A stretch of DNA of 32,359 bases from the NCBI GenBank assembly GCA_024696635.1, contig JAILGP010000075.1:1-32359 (forward strand), in the 5' to 3' direction. The notes under the pieces are model-generated. The model made no database searches. It was not told the origin of the DNA and saw only the letters and a program-made list of their open reading frames with translations. Of this stretch, positions 8,213-15,981 are shown in pieces. The position numbers and the translations under genes are program-made. This stretch comes from Eubacterium sp. GTDB taxonomy: Bacteria; Bacillota; Clostridia; Lachnospirales; Lachnospiraceae. The first letter of the stretch is position 1, and the number at the start of each line of letters is the position of its first letter.

Positions 8213-10429
8213 TCAGTCTAAATCCTCAAGTTTTTTTATGTAACTATAATAATTTAGCTCACATATTGCGTCCGCAAGTCTGAATCGATTGGATACAAGG
8301 GATTTTTTTTGATCCAGTTCTGTGTCGCTTACCTGGTATCTGCCATTATCACTTATCTGTCTAAAGCTAGCATCGTACTTATAATTCTCTGTTATAAAGC
8401 TTCCATCTTCCATAATAACAAATCCCGGCTCATCAGATAATATGTCTCTTCCTACCATCATTCTAGAATCATATTCCAGCCCCATAAGATTGAGCACTGT
8501 AGGAAGTATATCAAGTGAATAACAAGGTTTATCCACCCTGGCTGTTTTTTCCATGGATGCACTATATATAATAAGTGTATTTTTATACCTTTCAAACCTA
8601 TCCATGGTGGTACCCCTAAGATCATTCAAAATATCCATATCATTATAAGGAACATGGTCACCACATATTACTATAAGAGTATTATCTGCTATGCCCTTAG
8701 CCTCCAGATCCATATTCAATGCCTCCACCATATATTCAAATTCCAGCTGGCAGGCTATATAGGCCTTAGTTGATTCCTTGTAAGGAAGGTCCATTACCTT
8801 ATCTCTGTTTTTCTGAGACATAGCATTTCCACTGAAATTGTAATTCAAATGTCCACTAACCGTCAGATAATATATGTGAAATGGACTCTCTCCACTATAT
8901 TCATCAAATGTATTCTCTTCCATAAAAAGGTCCGACTGAGGCCATAATTTATTCCCATTTTCACCCTTTTCACATTCAAGTCCATTTCCTATTCCATAAT
9001 AATTTTCATAGCCAAGATAGGGTCTGGAAATGTTCCTGTTGTAGTATGTATATTCATTATTATGATATGCTGCTACATAATACCCCTCTTCCTTAAGCTC
9101 ATTTCCTAGACAAAATGGCATATAGTTACCCTGATAGCCAATCTTTTCCATACTTAGATATCCACCACTTTTAGGCATATTTCCGGTAAGATTGGCGTAT
9201 TCTCCACCAAGTGTTGAACCATACCAAAGTGGTGTATAGAAATTGGTAAAATAGAATCCCTCCTGACTCATCCTGTAAAGCTCAGGAGTAATCTCCCTGT
9301 CAATCACATATCCATCAAAGCCCTCGGCAACTATAAATATAAGGTTATAGCCTTCAAACATCCCGGTGTAATCATTGGTATAGGTAGGCTGGGTAGAAGT
9401 AATATATTTGGTAAGCTCAATAACTGAGCTATTATCAGTGACCTCTGACATCCTGGAAAGATCTATATCCAGCTTTTGCGGGGTATAAGCCTTCATTTCT
9501 TCAGTAGTTTCACTATCAGGAGTTTCATCCTCATCCCCGGCTTCTGCGTCATTCTCAGCATTATTATTTACACCAGAACCCTCTTCACCATCTAAACTAT
9601 TTGTATCAGAACTATTTGTATCAGAACTGGTATTCCCATCCTGGTCTTGGATTAATTGTTCTTCCCCATAATCATTTATATTATCAGCCCTCTCATCCAG
9701 ATCGAATTCACCCATTTCAAAATCTGTATCAGAACTATTCTCTCCTTCAGAATTCCTCTCAAATATCATATACTTACCATCCCTGATAAAAGTCTCCATA
9801 AGACCCAGCTTTTGGACTGAAAGATTGACTGAGGAATAATTTTTTATAAGGTCCACAGGAGAATTTTTATTATCCCCCTGCATATTAAAAAGTAGAACTA
9901 GATATACTATTCCACAAATAAAAATTGAAACATTTACCATATACATTTCCCATTTATGAAGGGAATAATCTACCCAGAATATACATAAGAAAACTACAAA
10001 TGCATATAAGAGAATAATCAGGATAAACGGAATAATCTCCTGGCCTATACCCTTAATAATGGTTTCCTTAAAGTCAAAGGCCTGGTTAGCCAGCCTTCCT
10101 GTAGCTGAAACCGACCAGTAGTTCTTAAATACACTACTGTAAATCAGCTGAATTAGTGCATATATAGCAAACATGATTGAAAAAATTATTGATATAATCT
10201 TACCAGCCTTTTTAGGTAATAAGGAAATGATAATTCCCAGGAAGAAGCCAGCCAGAGCTGAAAAAAAGCATTTATTTAATATATAATAAATATCAAATTT
10301 AAACTTAAATAATGAAAAAACAAGCTCCGTAAGAGCAAGAAAAACAGCAAAGAATCCCTCCGGACTCCTAGCTGCTTTTTCAATTCTTCCATATTCTGTT
10401 TTATATCCTTGTTTGATAATATTTGTCAT
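8213..10429 (-). CDS. LtaS-like sulfatase-superfamily membrane enzyme
   Basis: 738 residues from the ATG at 10429. An in-frame ATG at 10543 lacks a ribosome binding site and would read through two palindromic repeats, so it is less likely. Five N-terminal helices (to about residue 190) are followed by a strongly acidic Asp/Glu/Ser/Asn linker (about 225-320) and an extracellular sulfatase-fold domain. Seen are the metal-binding Glu369 (IVAEGFDG), a candidate nucleophile Thr406 (WYGSTLGGEYA), SGHLNY and the metal-binding GDHVPYND. LtaS-family enzymes transfer glycerol-phosphate from phosphatidylglycerol onto wall polymers; some relatives transfer phosphoethanolamine or act on other glycans, so the substrate is not certain. 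It lies 100 nt after the GHKL kinase on the same strand and may be co-transcribed. The ribosome binding site (GGTGA) is weak. Confidence 0.82.
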   Translation of the reverse strand: MTNIIKQGYKTEYGRIEKAARSPEGFFAVFLALTELVFSLFKFKFDIYYILNKCFFSALAGFFLGIIISLLPKKAGKIISIIFSIMFAIYALIQLIYSSVFKNYWSVSATGRLANQAFDFKETIIKGIGQEIIPFILIILLYAFVVFLCIFWVDYSLHKWEMYMVNVSIFICGIVYLVLLFNMQGDNKNSPVDLIKNYSSVNLSVQKLGLMETFIRDGKYMIFERNSEGENSSDTDFEMGEFDLDERADNINDYGEEQLIQDQDGNTSSDTNSSDTNSLDGEEGSGVNNNAENDAEAGDEDETPDSETTEEMKAYTPQKLDIDLSRMSEVTDNSSVIELTKYITSTQPTYTNDYTGMFEGYNLIFIVAEGFDGYVIDREITPELYRMSQEGFYFTNFYTPLWYGSTLGGEYANLTGNMPKSGGYLSMEKIGYQGNYMPFCLGNELKEEGYYVAAYHNNEYTYYNRNISRPYLGYENYYGIGNGLECEKGENGNKLWPQSDLFMEENTFDEYSGESPFHIYYLTVSGHLNYNFSGNAMSQKNRDKVMDLPYKESTKAYIACQLEFEYMVEALNMDLEAKGIADNTLIVICGDHVPYNDMDILNDLRGTTMDRFERYKNTLIIYSASMEKTARVDKPCYSLDILPTVLNLMGLEYDSRMMVGRDILSDEPGFVIMEDGSFITENYKYDASFRQISDNGRYQVSDTELDQKKSLVSNRFRLADAICELNYYSYIKKLEDLD

Positions 10430-10440
10430 AATTATATCAC

Positions 10441-10477
10441 CAAATTTGCCAAAGGGGTCAGACCCTTTTGGTAAAAT
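10441..10477. repeat. Palindromic repeat, copy 1
   Basis: A 37-bp element with a near-palindromic core, GCCAAAGGGGTC AGA CCCTTTTGGT. It is identical to the copy at 10492-10528, 51 bp away. It lies just after the GHKL kinase stop and just before the preferred LtaS-like start. In RNA it would form a stable hairpin with a three-base loop. Confidence 0.85.
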
Positions 10478-10491
10478 CAATTGCGTACAAT

Positions 10492-10528
10492 CAAATTTGC
10501 CAAAGGGGTCAGACCCTTTTGGTAAAAT
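10492..10528. repeat. Palindromic repeat, copy 2
   Basis: Identical in all 37 bp to the copy at 10441-10477, with a 14-bp spacer between them. It starts two bases beyond the GHKL kinase stop codon. Read in the minus frame of the LtaS-like gene, each copy encodes LPKGSDPFGK. Confidence 0.85.
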
Positions 10529-10529
10529 T

Positions 10530-11834
10530 TTAGATAACAACATTTGCTATGAAATGCCCATTTTCAATTCTATTGACGTAAACTCCATCATACCTTGAAA
10601 CCACATCTCTGACACTAACTGTTCCAAGTCCGTGATTAATTTTATCTTTTTTGGTGGTAACAAGAATTCCGGTAGAAGGTATTTCCTTAAGAATAGTTTC
10701 GTTTTTTATGTAAATACCAAGTTTATCACCTATATTTTTAACCTTTACATAAATAACTTTATCCTTCGCATCTATTTTTTCACAGGCTTCCATAGAATTT
10801 CTAATAAGGTTATAGAAAATTGTACAAAGGTCAAATTCTTTTATATCTTCCCTTACATTGCAGAAGCCATCGAATTCAAACTTAATTCCTATATTCTTCA
10901 TTTGTTGTACCTGATCATTAATTACTGAATCTACAGCGTTATTACCAACGTATTTATAGGCTACAAGGGAATTGGTTTTCTCTTCCATATCAGACAAATA
11001 TTGCAAAATTTTATCATCAGCATTTTCATTTGCATACTCTCTAAGAGCCACAATATGCCCTCTTATATCATGCCTGATTTTCCTTATTTCATTATAATTC
11101 TTAAGAAGCTCCTCAAAATATTTTTCCTGGGTTTCCAGCATATATTTATAACTGTTTTCCTTACGTTTTAAGGTTTCATTTTTCCTCATAACGTATCCCT
11201 GCCAGAATATGATAGCTACAAAAATAATATGCATTATTATAAATGCAGCACCCATAACAATATAAAATTTGTTCGAAATAGTATTTCCTCTTGCCATTGC
11301 ATTAATTGGAGGAACTATAATTAATATTCCTATACCAAATATAATAATTACAACCAGCTGCCAGGGATATAAAGAAAAATTTGATTTCTTTTTTATCAAT
11401 ATATTAACTATGATATGATATATAAATGGAATCAAAAGTCCAATCATTCTAGATACTATTGAATGAGTTGATTCATACATACCAGCTCCATTATAAGAGC
11501 CATCCATTATAGTCGCAACTTGTTCGAATAAACCGATTCCAATGTCCATAATTATCCATGATGCTATAACAGATAAAATGCGCATATAATATTTTATTTT
11601 TTTATCCATTACAAAAATCAGCAGTAAGGCACAAATATTTGGCATTAGCTTATAAATATTATAATAATCCACAAAAGCATAACAAAATAAACATATTCCA
11701 AGTGAAATCACAAGCCATATCGGAACTATAATTTTATTTTTTTTAATAGGAATAGAAAAGATGACTGTAATACATAATATGTAACTTAACAAATCAATCA
11801 GACTATTTCCCCCCACCCATAAATAATCTCTCAT
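10530..11834 (-). CDS. GHKL-type sensor histidine kinase, AgrC-like
   Basis: 434 residues: six or seven N-terminal membrane helices (to about residue 215), a coiled linker, a dimerisation helix with the phospho-acceptor His255 (IRKIRHDIRGH), and a HATPase_c_5-type ATPase domain with N-box NLIRNSMEAC and a glycine box near HGLGTVSV. This is the architecture of AgrC/ComD kinases, which sense peptide pheromones. The start overlaps the LytTR regulator stop by four bases (ATGA) and is preceded by GAGGA, so the two are translationally coupled and form a cognate pair. The likely ligand, by context, is the product of the small reading frame at 12844-12969. The family assignment is firm; the ligand is inference. 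Confidence 0.9.
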   Translation of the reverse strand: MRDYLWVGGNSLIDLLSYILCITVIFSIPIKKNKIIVPIWLVISLGICLFCYAFVDYYNIYKLMPNICALLLIFVMDKKIKYYMRILSVIASWIIMDIGIGLFEQVATIMDGSYNGAGMYESTHSIVSRMIGLLIPFIYHIIVNILIKKKSNFSLYPWQLVVIIIFGIGILIIVPPINAMARGNTISNKFYIVMGAAFIIMHIIFVAIIFWQGYVMRKNETLKRKENSYKYMLETQEKYFEELLKNYNEIRKIRHDIRGHIVALREYANENADDKILQYLSDMEEKTNSLVAYKYVGNNAVDSVINDQVQQMKNIGIKFEFDGFCNVREDIKEFDLCTIFYNLIRNSMEACEKIDAKDKVIYVKVKNIGDKLGIYIKNETILKEIPSTGILVTTKKDKINHGLGTVSVRDVVSRYDGVYVNRIENGHFIANVVI

Positions 11835-12553
11835 GAATTCAATTCCTCAATCAAATACCTCTGATATTCTTTTTTTAACGTTGCTAAATAACTTCTTCCT
11901 ATAGGAAATACAGTATCATTTTTTAAAAAAACTTGAGTAGAACTAATTTTCTTAACATAACCAAGATTTATAATATATGATTTATGAATCCTGACAAATG
12001 GGTTGCCATTTACCTGTTCTGCACATTTCTTTAATGTACATGTAATTGTTCTCTCTTCCTTATTTGTAATTAAGATTATATAATTAGAGACTGCTTTAAT
12101 GTATATAATATCAGATTTTCTAAATAAATTATTAGAATCCATATCTGAAAATTCTATAAAAGAATCAGAAAGCATTTTATTATATAATTCTCCAAGCTTT
12201 TTATATATTTTATCCTTATCCAAAGGCTTTACCATAAATCCAATGGGTTTATATCCAAAGGCATCTTCAATCAATTCTACATGACAGGATATAAATATAA
12301 TTCTGTGAATATTAGGCATTGACTCAATACGTTTCATAGTTTCAATACCATTAATTCCACCCATCTCAATATCCAGAAAGAGCAAATCTATATCTTTTTC
12401 ATTTTCATTTAATATATCTTCTCCAGAATAGTATGAGGTAAACTCGTATTCCACACCTATTTCCTGAAAAAAATCATTACAATAAGATTCTATCAGTTCA
12501 TGATAACTATGATCGTCATCACATACAGCAATACTTATCAGTTCAGAATCCAT
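11831..12553 (-). CDS. LytTR-family response regulator, AgrA-like
   Basis: 240 residues: a receiver domain (1-125) with acidic pocket Asp12-14, phospho-acceptor Asp61 (LLFLDIEMGG) and a Lys in MVKPLD, then a LytTR DNA-binding domain (about 140-236) with the typical ISYIKAVSNY-like start (IIYIKAVSNY) and FVRIHKSYIIN segment. Regulators of this family bind pairs of short direct repeats spaced about two helical turns apart, often just upstream of -35 elements. The 20-bp tandem repeat at 12724-12763 is the obvious candidate target. Start supported by AAAGGAAG eight nt upstream. It is the first gene of the minus-strand run and overlaps the GHKL kinase. Confidence 0.93.
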   Translation of the reverse strand: MDSELISIAVCDDDHSYHELIESYCNDFFQEIGVEYEFTSYYSGEDILNENEKDIDLLFLDIEMGGINGIETMKRIESMPNIHRIIFISCHVELIEDAFGYKPIGFMVKPLDKDKIYKKLGELYNKMLSDSFIEFSDMDSNNLFRKSDIIYIKAVSNYIILITNKEERTITCTLKKCAEQVNGNPFVRIHKSYIINLGYVKKISSTQVFLKNDTVFPIGRSYLATLKKEYQRYLIEELNS

Positions 12554-12723
12554 AATATATCTACTTCCTTTTATTAGTTAAAAACCATAAAATTTACTTT
12601 ATCATATTTGTGTTAAAACAACAATGACTTGTCTACTATTAAATCCTATTTCGGCATTTTGCTTACTTATATTTGAAAATATAATCCATATTTTTTATTT
12701 TTATGTACAGATTTACCTTAAAA
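12554..12723. other. Intergenic region between divergent regulator and peptide-like gene
   Basis: AT-rich DNA that should contain the minus-strand promoter of the LytTR regulator. I cannot pick out a confident -35/-10 pair. No additional reading frame is apparent. Confidence 0.4.
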
Positions 12724-12763
12724 CATGTCGTTTACTAAATAATCATGTCGTTCACTAAATAAC
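12724..12763 (+). promoter_or_regulatory. Tandem 20-bp direct repeat, candidate LytTR binding sites
   Basis: CATGTCGTTTACTAAATAAT (12724-12743) is followed without a gap by CATGTCGTTCACTAAATAAC (12744-12763), 18 of 20 bases identical. The 20-bp period is about two helical turns and the core CGTTNA partly matches the LytTR half-site consensus. The second repeat ends three bases before the candidate -35 element, as in AgrA-activated promoters. The position, divergent from a LytTR regulator gene, supports the assignment; binding is inferred. Confidence 0.7.
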
Positions 12764-12765
12764 TA

Positions 12766-12794
12766 TTACATTTTTTTTAGTTTTAATGTAAAAT
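12766..12794 (+). promoter_or_regulatory. Candidate activator-dependent promoter of the peptide-like gene
   Basis: -35 TTACAT (12766-12771) and -10 TAAAAT (12789-12794) are separated by 17 nt. The poor -35 fits a promoter that needs an activator. Transcription would start near 12801, which makes an ATG at 12808 nearly leaderless but leaves the strong ribosome binding site at 12827-12836 well inside the mRNA. Confidence 0.55.
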
Positions 12795-12843
12795 ATGGGC
12801 CAATTTTATGCGAACAAGTTTTAAACAAAGGAGGGGAAAAAAG

Positions 12844-12969
12844 ATACTTTATAATATACTTAACTGGATATTAAATACTGGGGATAGACCTTATTGTCAG
12901 TTAATTATATCCAATCCGTTAAACAAACAAAAAAGACTTAACAAACAAAGCAAAGCGTTTCAAAGTTAA
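12844..12969 (+). CDS. Candidate AgrD-like autoinducer precursor (41 codons, ATA start)
   Basis: A short frame directly after AAAGGAGGGG (12827-12836). The only open frame at the right distance begins with ATA at 12844, a very rare start codon; no ATG, GTG or TTG is near. An in-frame ATG at 12808 would give 53 residues but lies upstream of the ribosome binding site. The product has an amphipathic N-terminal helix (LYNILNWILN), then GDRPYCQLII, then a Pro-containing basic tail. RPY-C-QLII matches the geometry of AgrD peptides, where the Cys closes a five-residue thiolactone ring with the last hydrophobic residue. The tail is basic, whereas classic AgrD tails are acidic. The last codons overlap the terminator stem. 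No AgrB is in the window. It could be a functional pheromone, a precursor inactivated by loss of its start codon, or a chance frame. Confidence 0.5.
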   Translation: MLYNILNWILNTGDRPYCQLIISNPLNKQKRLNKQSKAFQS

Positions 12970-12978
12970 GTCTTTTTT
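12929..12978. terminator. Bidirectional terminator with 14-bp stem
   Basis: AAAAAAGACTTAAC (12929-12942) pairs perfectly with GTTAAGTCTTTTTT (12965-12978) around a 22-nt loop. It ends the peptide-like transcript on the plus strand and the xylanase transcript on the minus strand. It overlaps the 3' end of the peptide-like frame. Confidence 0.85.
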
Positions 12979-13003
12979 GCCAAAAGGGACCCCTTTGGTA
13001 AAT
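12978..13003. repeat. Palindromic repeat, diverged copy 3
   Basis: TTGCCAAAAGGGACCCCTTTGGTAAAT is a shortened version of the elements at 10441-10477 and 10492-10528. It has the same GCCAAA and TTTGGTAAA ends but only a single base, A, in place of the tip loop. It again touches the 3' end of a minus-strand gene, here the xylanase stop. Confidence 0.65.
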
Positions 13004-14202
13004 TAGATTGTAATTGTCATTAAATTATCATCTGTAAATGTAATTTCCTTATCAACTCCTTCAATGCTGATCTTATAATCTCCCTTGAAGGCATCTATTG
13101 TGATGCAGCCCTCAGAATCTGTGGTAACTGTGGTATCGGTCCACCACTCTTCCTTCACAAGCTTCTTAAGCATCTTATATGAAGGCTTAAGTGAATTATC
13201 AAGTCTTATATATCCGCTTGGAGCCTTGAGCCATGCACCGTCTCTATAATCCCAGGTTGTAATGGCTTCAACTAGAGGATGGGCAAAGAGGATTCGGTAC
13301 ATTTCCTCAATTTCCCTGGCCTGTCTTTCCTCTCCCTCAGGAGTACTTGGCCACTCATCAACCTGCCAGTCATTCAGATCAACAATATGAGCCGGCATGA
13401 TTTCTCCAGAAATAAGAGTATTTTCTGTAAAATGTATCGGCAGGCCAAATGATGAAAATCTATCTAATACTTCTTCAAGCTTCTCTTTTCCCCAATAGCC
13501 CTGGTGCTGATGGGACTGAATTCCTATGGCACTAATTGGAACTCCGGCATTCAGACATCCATCAATAAGGATTTCATAGTTAACTGATGTATTGAAATCA
13601 TTTAATAAAAGTGTGGCTTCCGGATTAGATTCATGAGCCTTATCGAAAACAGTCTTGATAAGACCAACTCTTCCCTTTTCCTTACAGATTCTTGTAATGG
13701 CATTATCATACTTATCAAATATAGGCATGATAACAACTTCATTTATAACATCCCACATATCAATTACGCCCTTAAAACCAGAAACCTCTCTATCGATACG
13801 TTCCAGCTGTTTCTGCATAATTGTCTCGTTATCATAATTCATAAGCCACTTAGCACACTCAGTATGCCAGCAGAGAGGATGGCCCTTAACTCTTACCCCC
13901 TTACTCTTCAGATATTCAGCAGTTTTCATAAGTTTATCCCTGTTAGGCTTACCCTCTTCAGGTTCGTACTGTCCCCAGTAGAATGGCAGAGTTCCATAAT
14001 TGAATATCTCAAGCCAGCTATCAGTGACTTCCTTATATTCTTCCTTACCCTCAAAGGCATAAGGGATAAAGTCAAATGCACCGCATCCGAAAAGAAAACT
14101 ATGATTAGTCTGTTTCACCGCTACTTTCTTATTAACAAGTGCTACTCCATTTGCATCCTTAAACTGTAATTTTTTACTTACTTTTCTATGTGATATATCC
14201 AT
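13003..14202 (-). CDS. GH10 endo-1,4-beta-xylanase, apparently cytoplasmic
   Basis: 399 residues from the ATG at 14202, preceded by GGAAGGAAGG at ideal spacing; an in-frame ATG at 14319 has no ribosome binding site. The GH10 barrel is complete: FLFGCGAFDF near the N-terminus, NYGTLPFYWGQYEPEEG, GHPLCWHT, acid/base Glu155 (WDVINEV) and nucleophile Glu260 (IHFTENTL), 105 residues apart as usual for the family. The C-terminal ~45 residues form a short beta-rich extension after the catalytic domain. With this start there is no signal peptide, so it probably cleaves imported xylo-oligosaccharides inside the cell, as described for intracellular GH10 enzymes of rumen Butyrivibrio. No sugar transporter or other glycosidase is next to it; the neighbour is a divergent MATE exporter. 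Confidence 0.92.
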   Translation of the reverse strand: MDISHRKVSKKLQFKDANGVALVNKKVAVKQTNHSFLFGCGAFDFIPYAFEGKEEYKEVTDSWLEIFNYGTLPFYWGQYEPEEGKPNRDKLMKTAEYLKSKGVRVKGHPLCWHTECAKWLMNYDNETIMQKQLERIDREVSGFKGVIDMWDVINEVVIMPIFDKYDNAITRICKEKGRVGLIKTVFDKAHESNPEATLLLNDFNTSVNYEILIDGCLNAGVPISAIGIQSHQHQGYWGKEKLEEVLDRFSSFGLPIHFTENTLISGEIMPAHIVDLNDWQVDEWPSTPEGEERQAREIEEMYRILFAHPLVEAITTWDYRDGAWLKAPSGYIRLDNSLKPSYKMLKKLVKEEWWTDTTVTTDSEGCITIDAFKGDYKISIEGVDKEITFTDDNLMTITI

Positions 14203-14511
14203 CTTAGCTACCTTCCTTCCAAAAATACTATTACCTTCATAAGCTATTTTCTTAAAGATAATATATAAAACACAGAAATAGTAGAAAGATATTATTAAAT
14301 ACTGCCCATTTTTTGTCATATCTTTGGGGCTATATCTTTGGGGCTATTTATTTTATTGCATTTAGATTTTAGCTTTTATGCTATCAAATGCCACAAAAAA
14401 GCAAAAATAGCAAAAAATTGCATAAAAGAAGTCAATTTTTGATTAGTTATCAAAATAAATAAAGCGTATATTACTAGCTTGAAATAAATTTTAATTGAGG
14501 AATTATAAAAG
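14203..14511. other. Divergent intergenic region, xylanase and MATE gene
   Basis: 309 nt holding the regulatory signals of both divergent genes. It contains a perfect 14-bp tandem duplication (14319-14346) and A-rich blocks around 14395-14430. No promoter could be assigned with confidence, and no further gene is seen. Confidence 0.5.
14319..14346. repeat. 14-bp perfect tandem duplication
   Basis: TATCTTTGGGGCTA occurs twice without spacer, about 120 bp upstream of the xylanase start. It could be a binding site pair or a slippage product. Confidence 0.75.
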
Positions 14512-15915
14512 ATGTTTGAAAATACTACAAAAAAACGTACAACTGATATGACAGTCGGAAGTCCGATAAGACACCTGATTCTATTTTCTATCCCTGCCCT
14601 TATCGGAAATATCTTCCAGCAGGTTTACAATCTGGCCGATTCAATCATAGTCGGAAAATTTTGCGGGGCAAATGCACTTGCCGCAGTCGGCGCTACCTTC
14701 TCTATTACATTTTTCTTCTTTGCATTATGTAATGGTATAAGCAGCGGCGGCGGTATTATCGTGTCTCAATTTTATGGAGCCCATGAAGAGGGAAATGTCA
14801 AGAGAGCCATAGTCAATACCGGCTTTATCATGCTTATAGTCCCCCTTATCTTCGGTACCACCGGATTTATAACTGCTCCATACATACTTAGGCTTCTTTC
14901 TACCCCTGATGAAATCATGGCAGATTCAACTATGTATATCAGATTTATGTGTGTAGGCCTTCTTTTTACTTCTATTTATAACTTTATATCAAATGTATTA
15001 AGGGCCCTGGGAGACTCTAAGACTCCACTTTACTTCCTTATACTTTCTACAATTATAAATGTAATCTTCGATGTAATATTCGTTTATTCATTTGAAATGG
15101 GAATTCAGGGCGCTGCACTGGCCACTATAATTGCTCAGTTCATATCTGCCCTTACAAGCGGTATATATGCATATGTTACTAATCCGGTATTTAAAATAGA
15201 AAAGAAATATTTTGTTATATCCTCTAAGATTTTAAAGAAAATAATAAAACTGGGAGTTCCAATGTCACTTCAGTTCGCTATGATAGCCGTTTCTTCAATG
15301 GCTGTTCAGAGAATCGTAAACTCATATGGAACAACAGTTGTAGCTGCATTTACAGCAACAAACAGAATAGAGCAGTTCATACATATGCCATATACAACTC
15401 TGGGAGCATCACTATCAACCTACTGTGGACAGAATTATGGAGCCAAGAAATATGATCGTGTACTTACCGGATACAAAAAAGGACTGGTCATCATGTCCGG
15501 CATAACAATATTTATGCTCCTTGTAATGCAATTATTCGGTGGAACCATCACTTCACTCTTTGTGTCAGACCCTGAGGTTATAGCTCTTGGAAAAACTGGA
15601 CTTCAGATAACTAGTCTTTTCTATTTTTTACTTGGACTTATATATGTTGTAAGAGGCGTACTGACTGGAACAGGCGATGCTTTCTTTGCACTTTTTAATG
15701 GTATAGTTGAAGTAATAGGTAGATTCACAATTCCAATTTTCATGACTTCATATCTTGGAATGGGTGCAAGAGGAATCTGGATCTCAGCCGGTGTTGTATG
15801 GGCAATCAGTGGTATAACCGCATGGTTCCGTTACTACTATCATTTCCAGAAGAAATATTTTCCTAGGCAGGTTTCTCATATAGAACCAGTCCATGCATCT
15901 GCAAGTCACAAATAA
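14512..15915 (+). CDS. MATE family efflux transporter
   Basis: 467 residues with about 12 membrane helices and clear MATE features: an N-terminal SPIRHLILFSIPALIGN segment, a QQVYNLADSIIVGKF motif near residue 40, GNGISSGGG-like (CNGISSGGGIIVSQ) near residue 80, and the internal repeat of the fold from about residue 235 (IIKLGVPMSLQ). Such transporters export drugs or cationic metabolites using Na+ or H+ gradients; the substrate cannot be read from sequence. The start follows GAGGA about nine nt upstream. It is transcribed alone, divergent from the xylanase, and ends at a strong terminator. Confidence 0.93.
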   Translation: MFENTTKKRTTDMTVGSPIRHLILFSIPALIGNIFQQVYNLADSIIVGKFCGANALAAVGATFSITFFFFALCNGISSGGGIIVSQFYGAHEEGNVKRAIVNTGFIMLIVPLIFGTTGFITAPYILRLLSTPDEIMADSTMYIRFMCVGLLFTSIYNFISNVLRALGDSKTPLYFLILSTIINVIFDVIFVYSFEMGIQGAALATIIAQFISALTSGIYAYVTNPVFKIEKKYFVISSKILKKIIKLGVPMSLQFAMIAVSSMAVQRIVNSYGTTVVAAFTATNRIEQFIHMPYTTLGASLSTYCGQNYGAKKYDRVLTGYKKGLVIMSGITIFMLLVMQLFGGTITSLFVSDPEVIALGKTGLQITSLFYFLLGLIYVVRGVLTGTGDAFFALFNGIVEVIGRFTIPIFMTSYLGMGARGIWISAGVVWAISGITAWFRYYYHFQKKYFPRQVSHIEPVHASASHK

Positions 15916-15933
15916 AATAACAAATAAAATATA

Positions 15934-15974
15934 AAAAGCAGCCAGCATTATATATCATTTATCTGGCTGCTTTA
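15934..15974. terminator. Bidirectional terminator, MATE and phosphoesterase genes
   Basis: AAAGCAGCCAG (15935-15945) pairs perfectly with CTGGCTGCTTT (15963-15973). T-runs follow on both strands. It terminates the MATE transcript and could also stop minus-strand read-through from the phosphoesterase gene. Confidence 0.85.
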
Positions 15975-15981
15975 TTAATTT

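Noticed and set aside
10430-10543. Longer LtaS-like start at 10543 adding two LPKGSDPFGK repeats
   Set aside because: No ribosome binding site before it, it overlaps the kinase end, and the added residues come entirely from palindromic repeats; the ATG at 10429 is preferred, though its own site is weak.
12808-12843. ATG at 12808 as start of the peptide-like gene (53 residues)
   Set aside because: It would lie about 7 nt from the predicted transcription start and upstream of the strong ribosome binding site. Kept only as an alternative.
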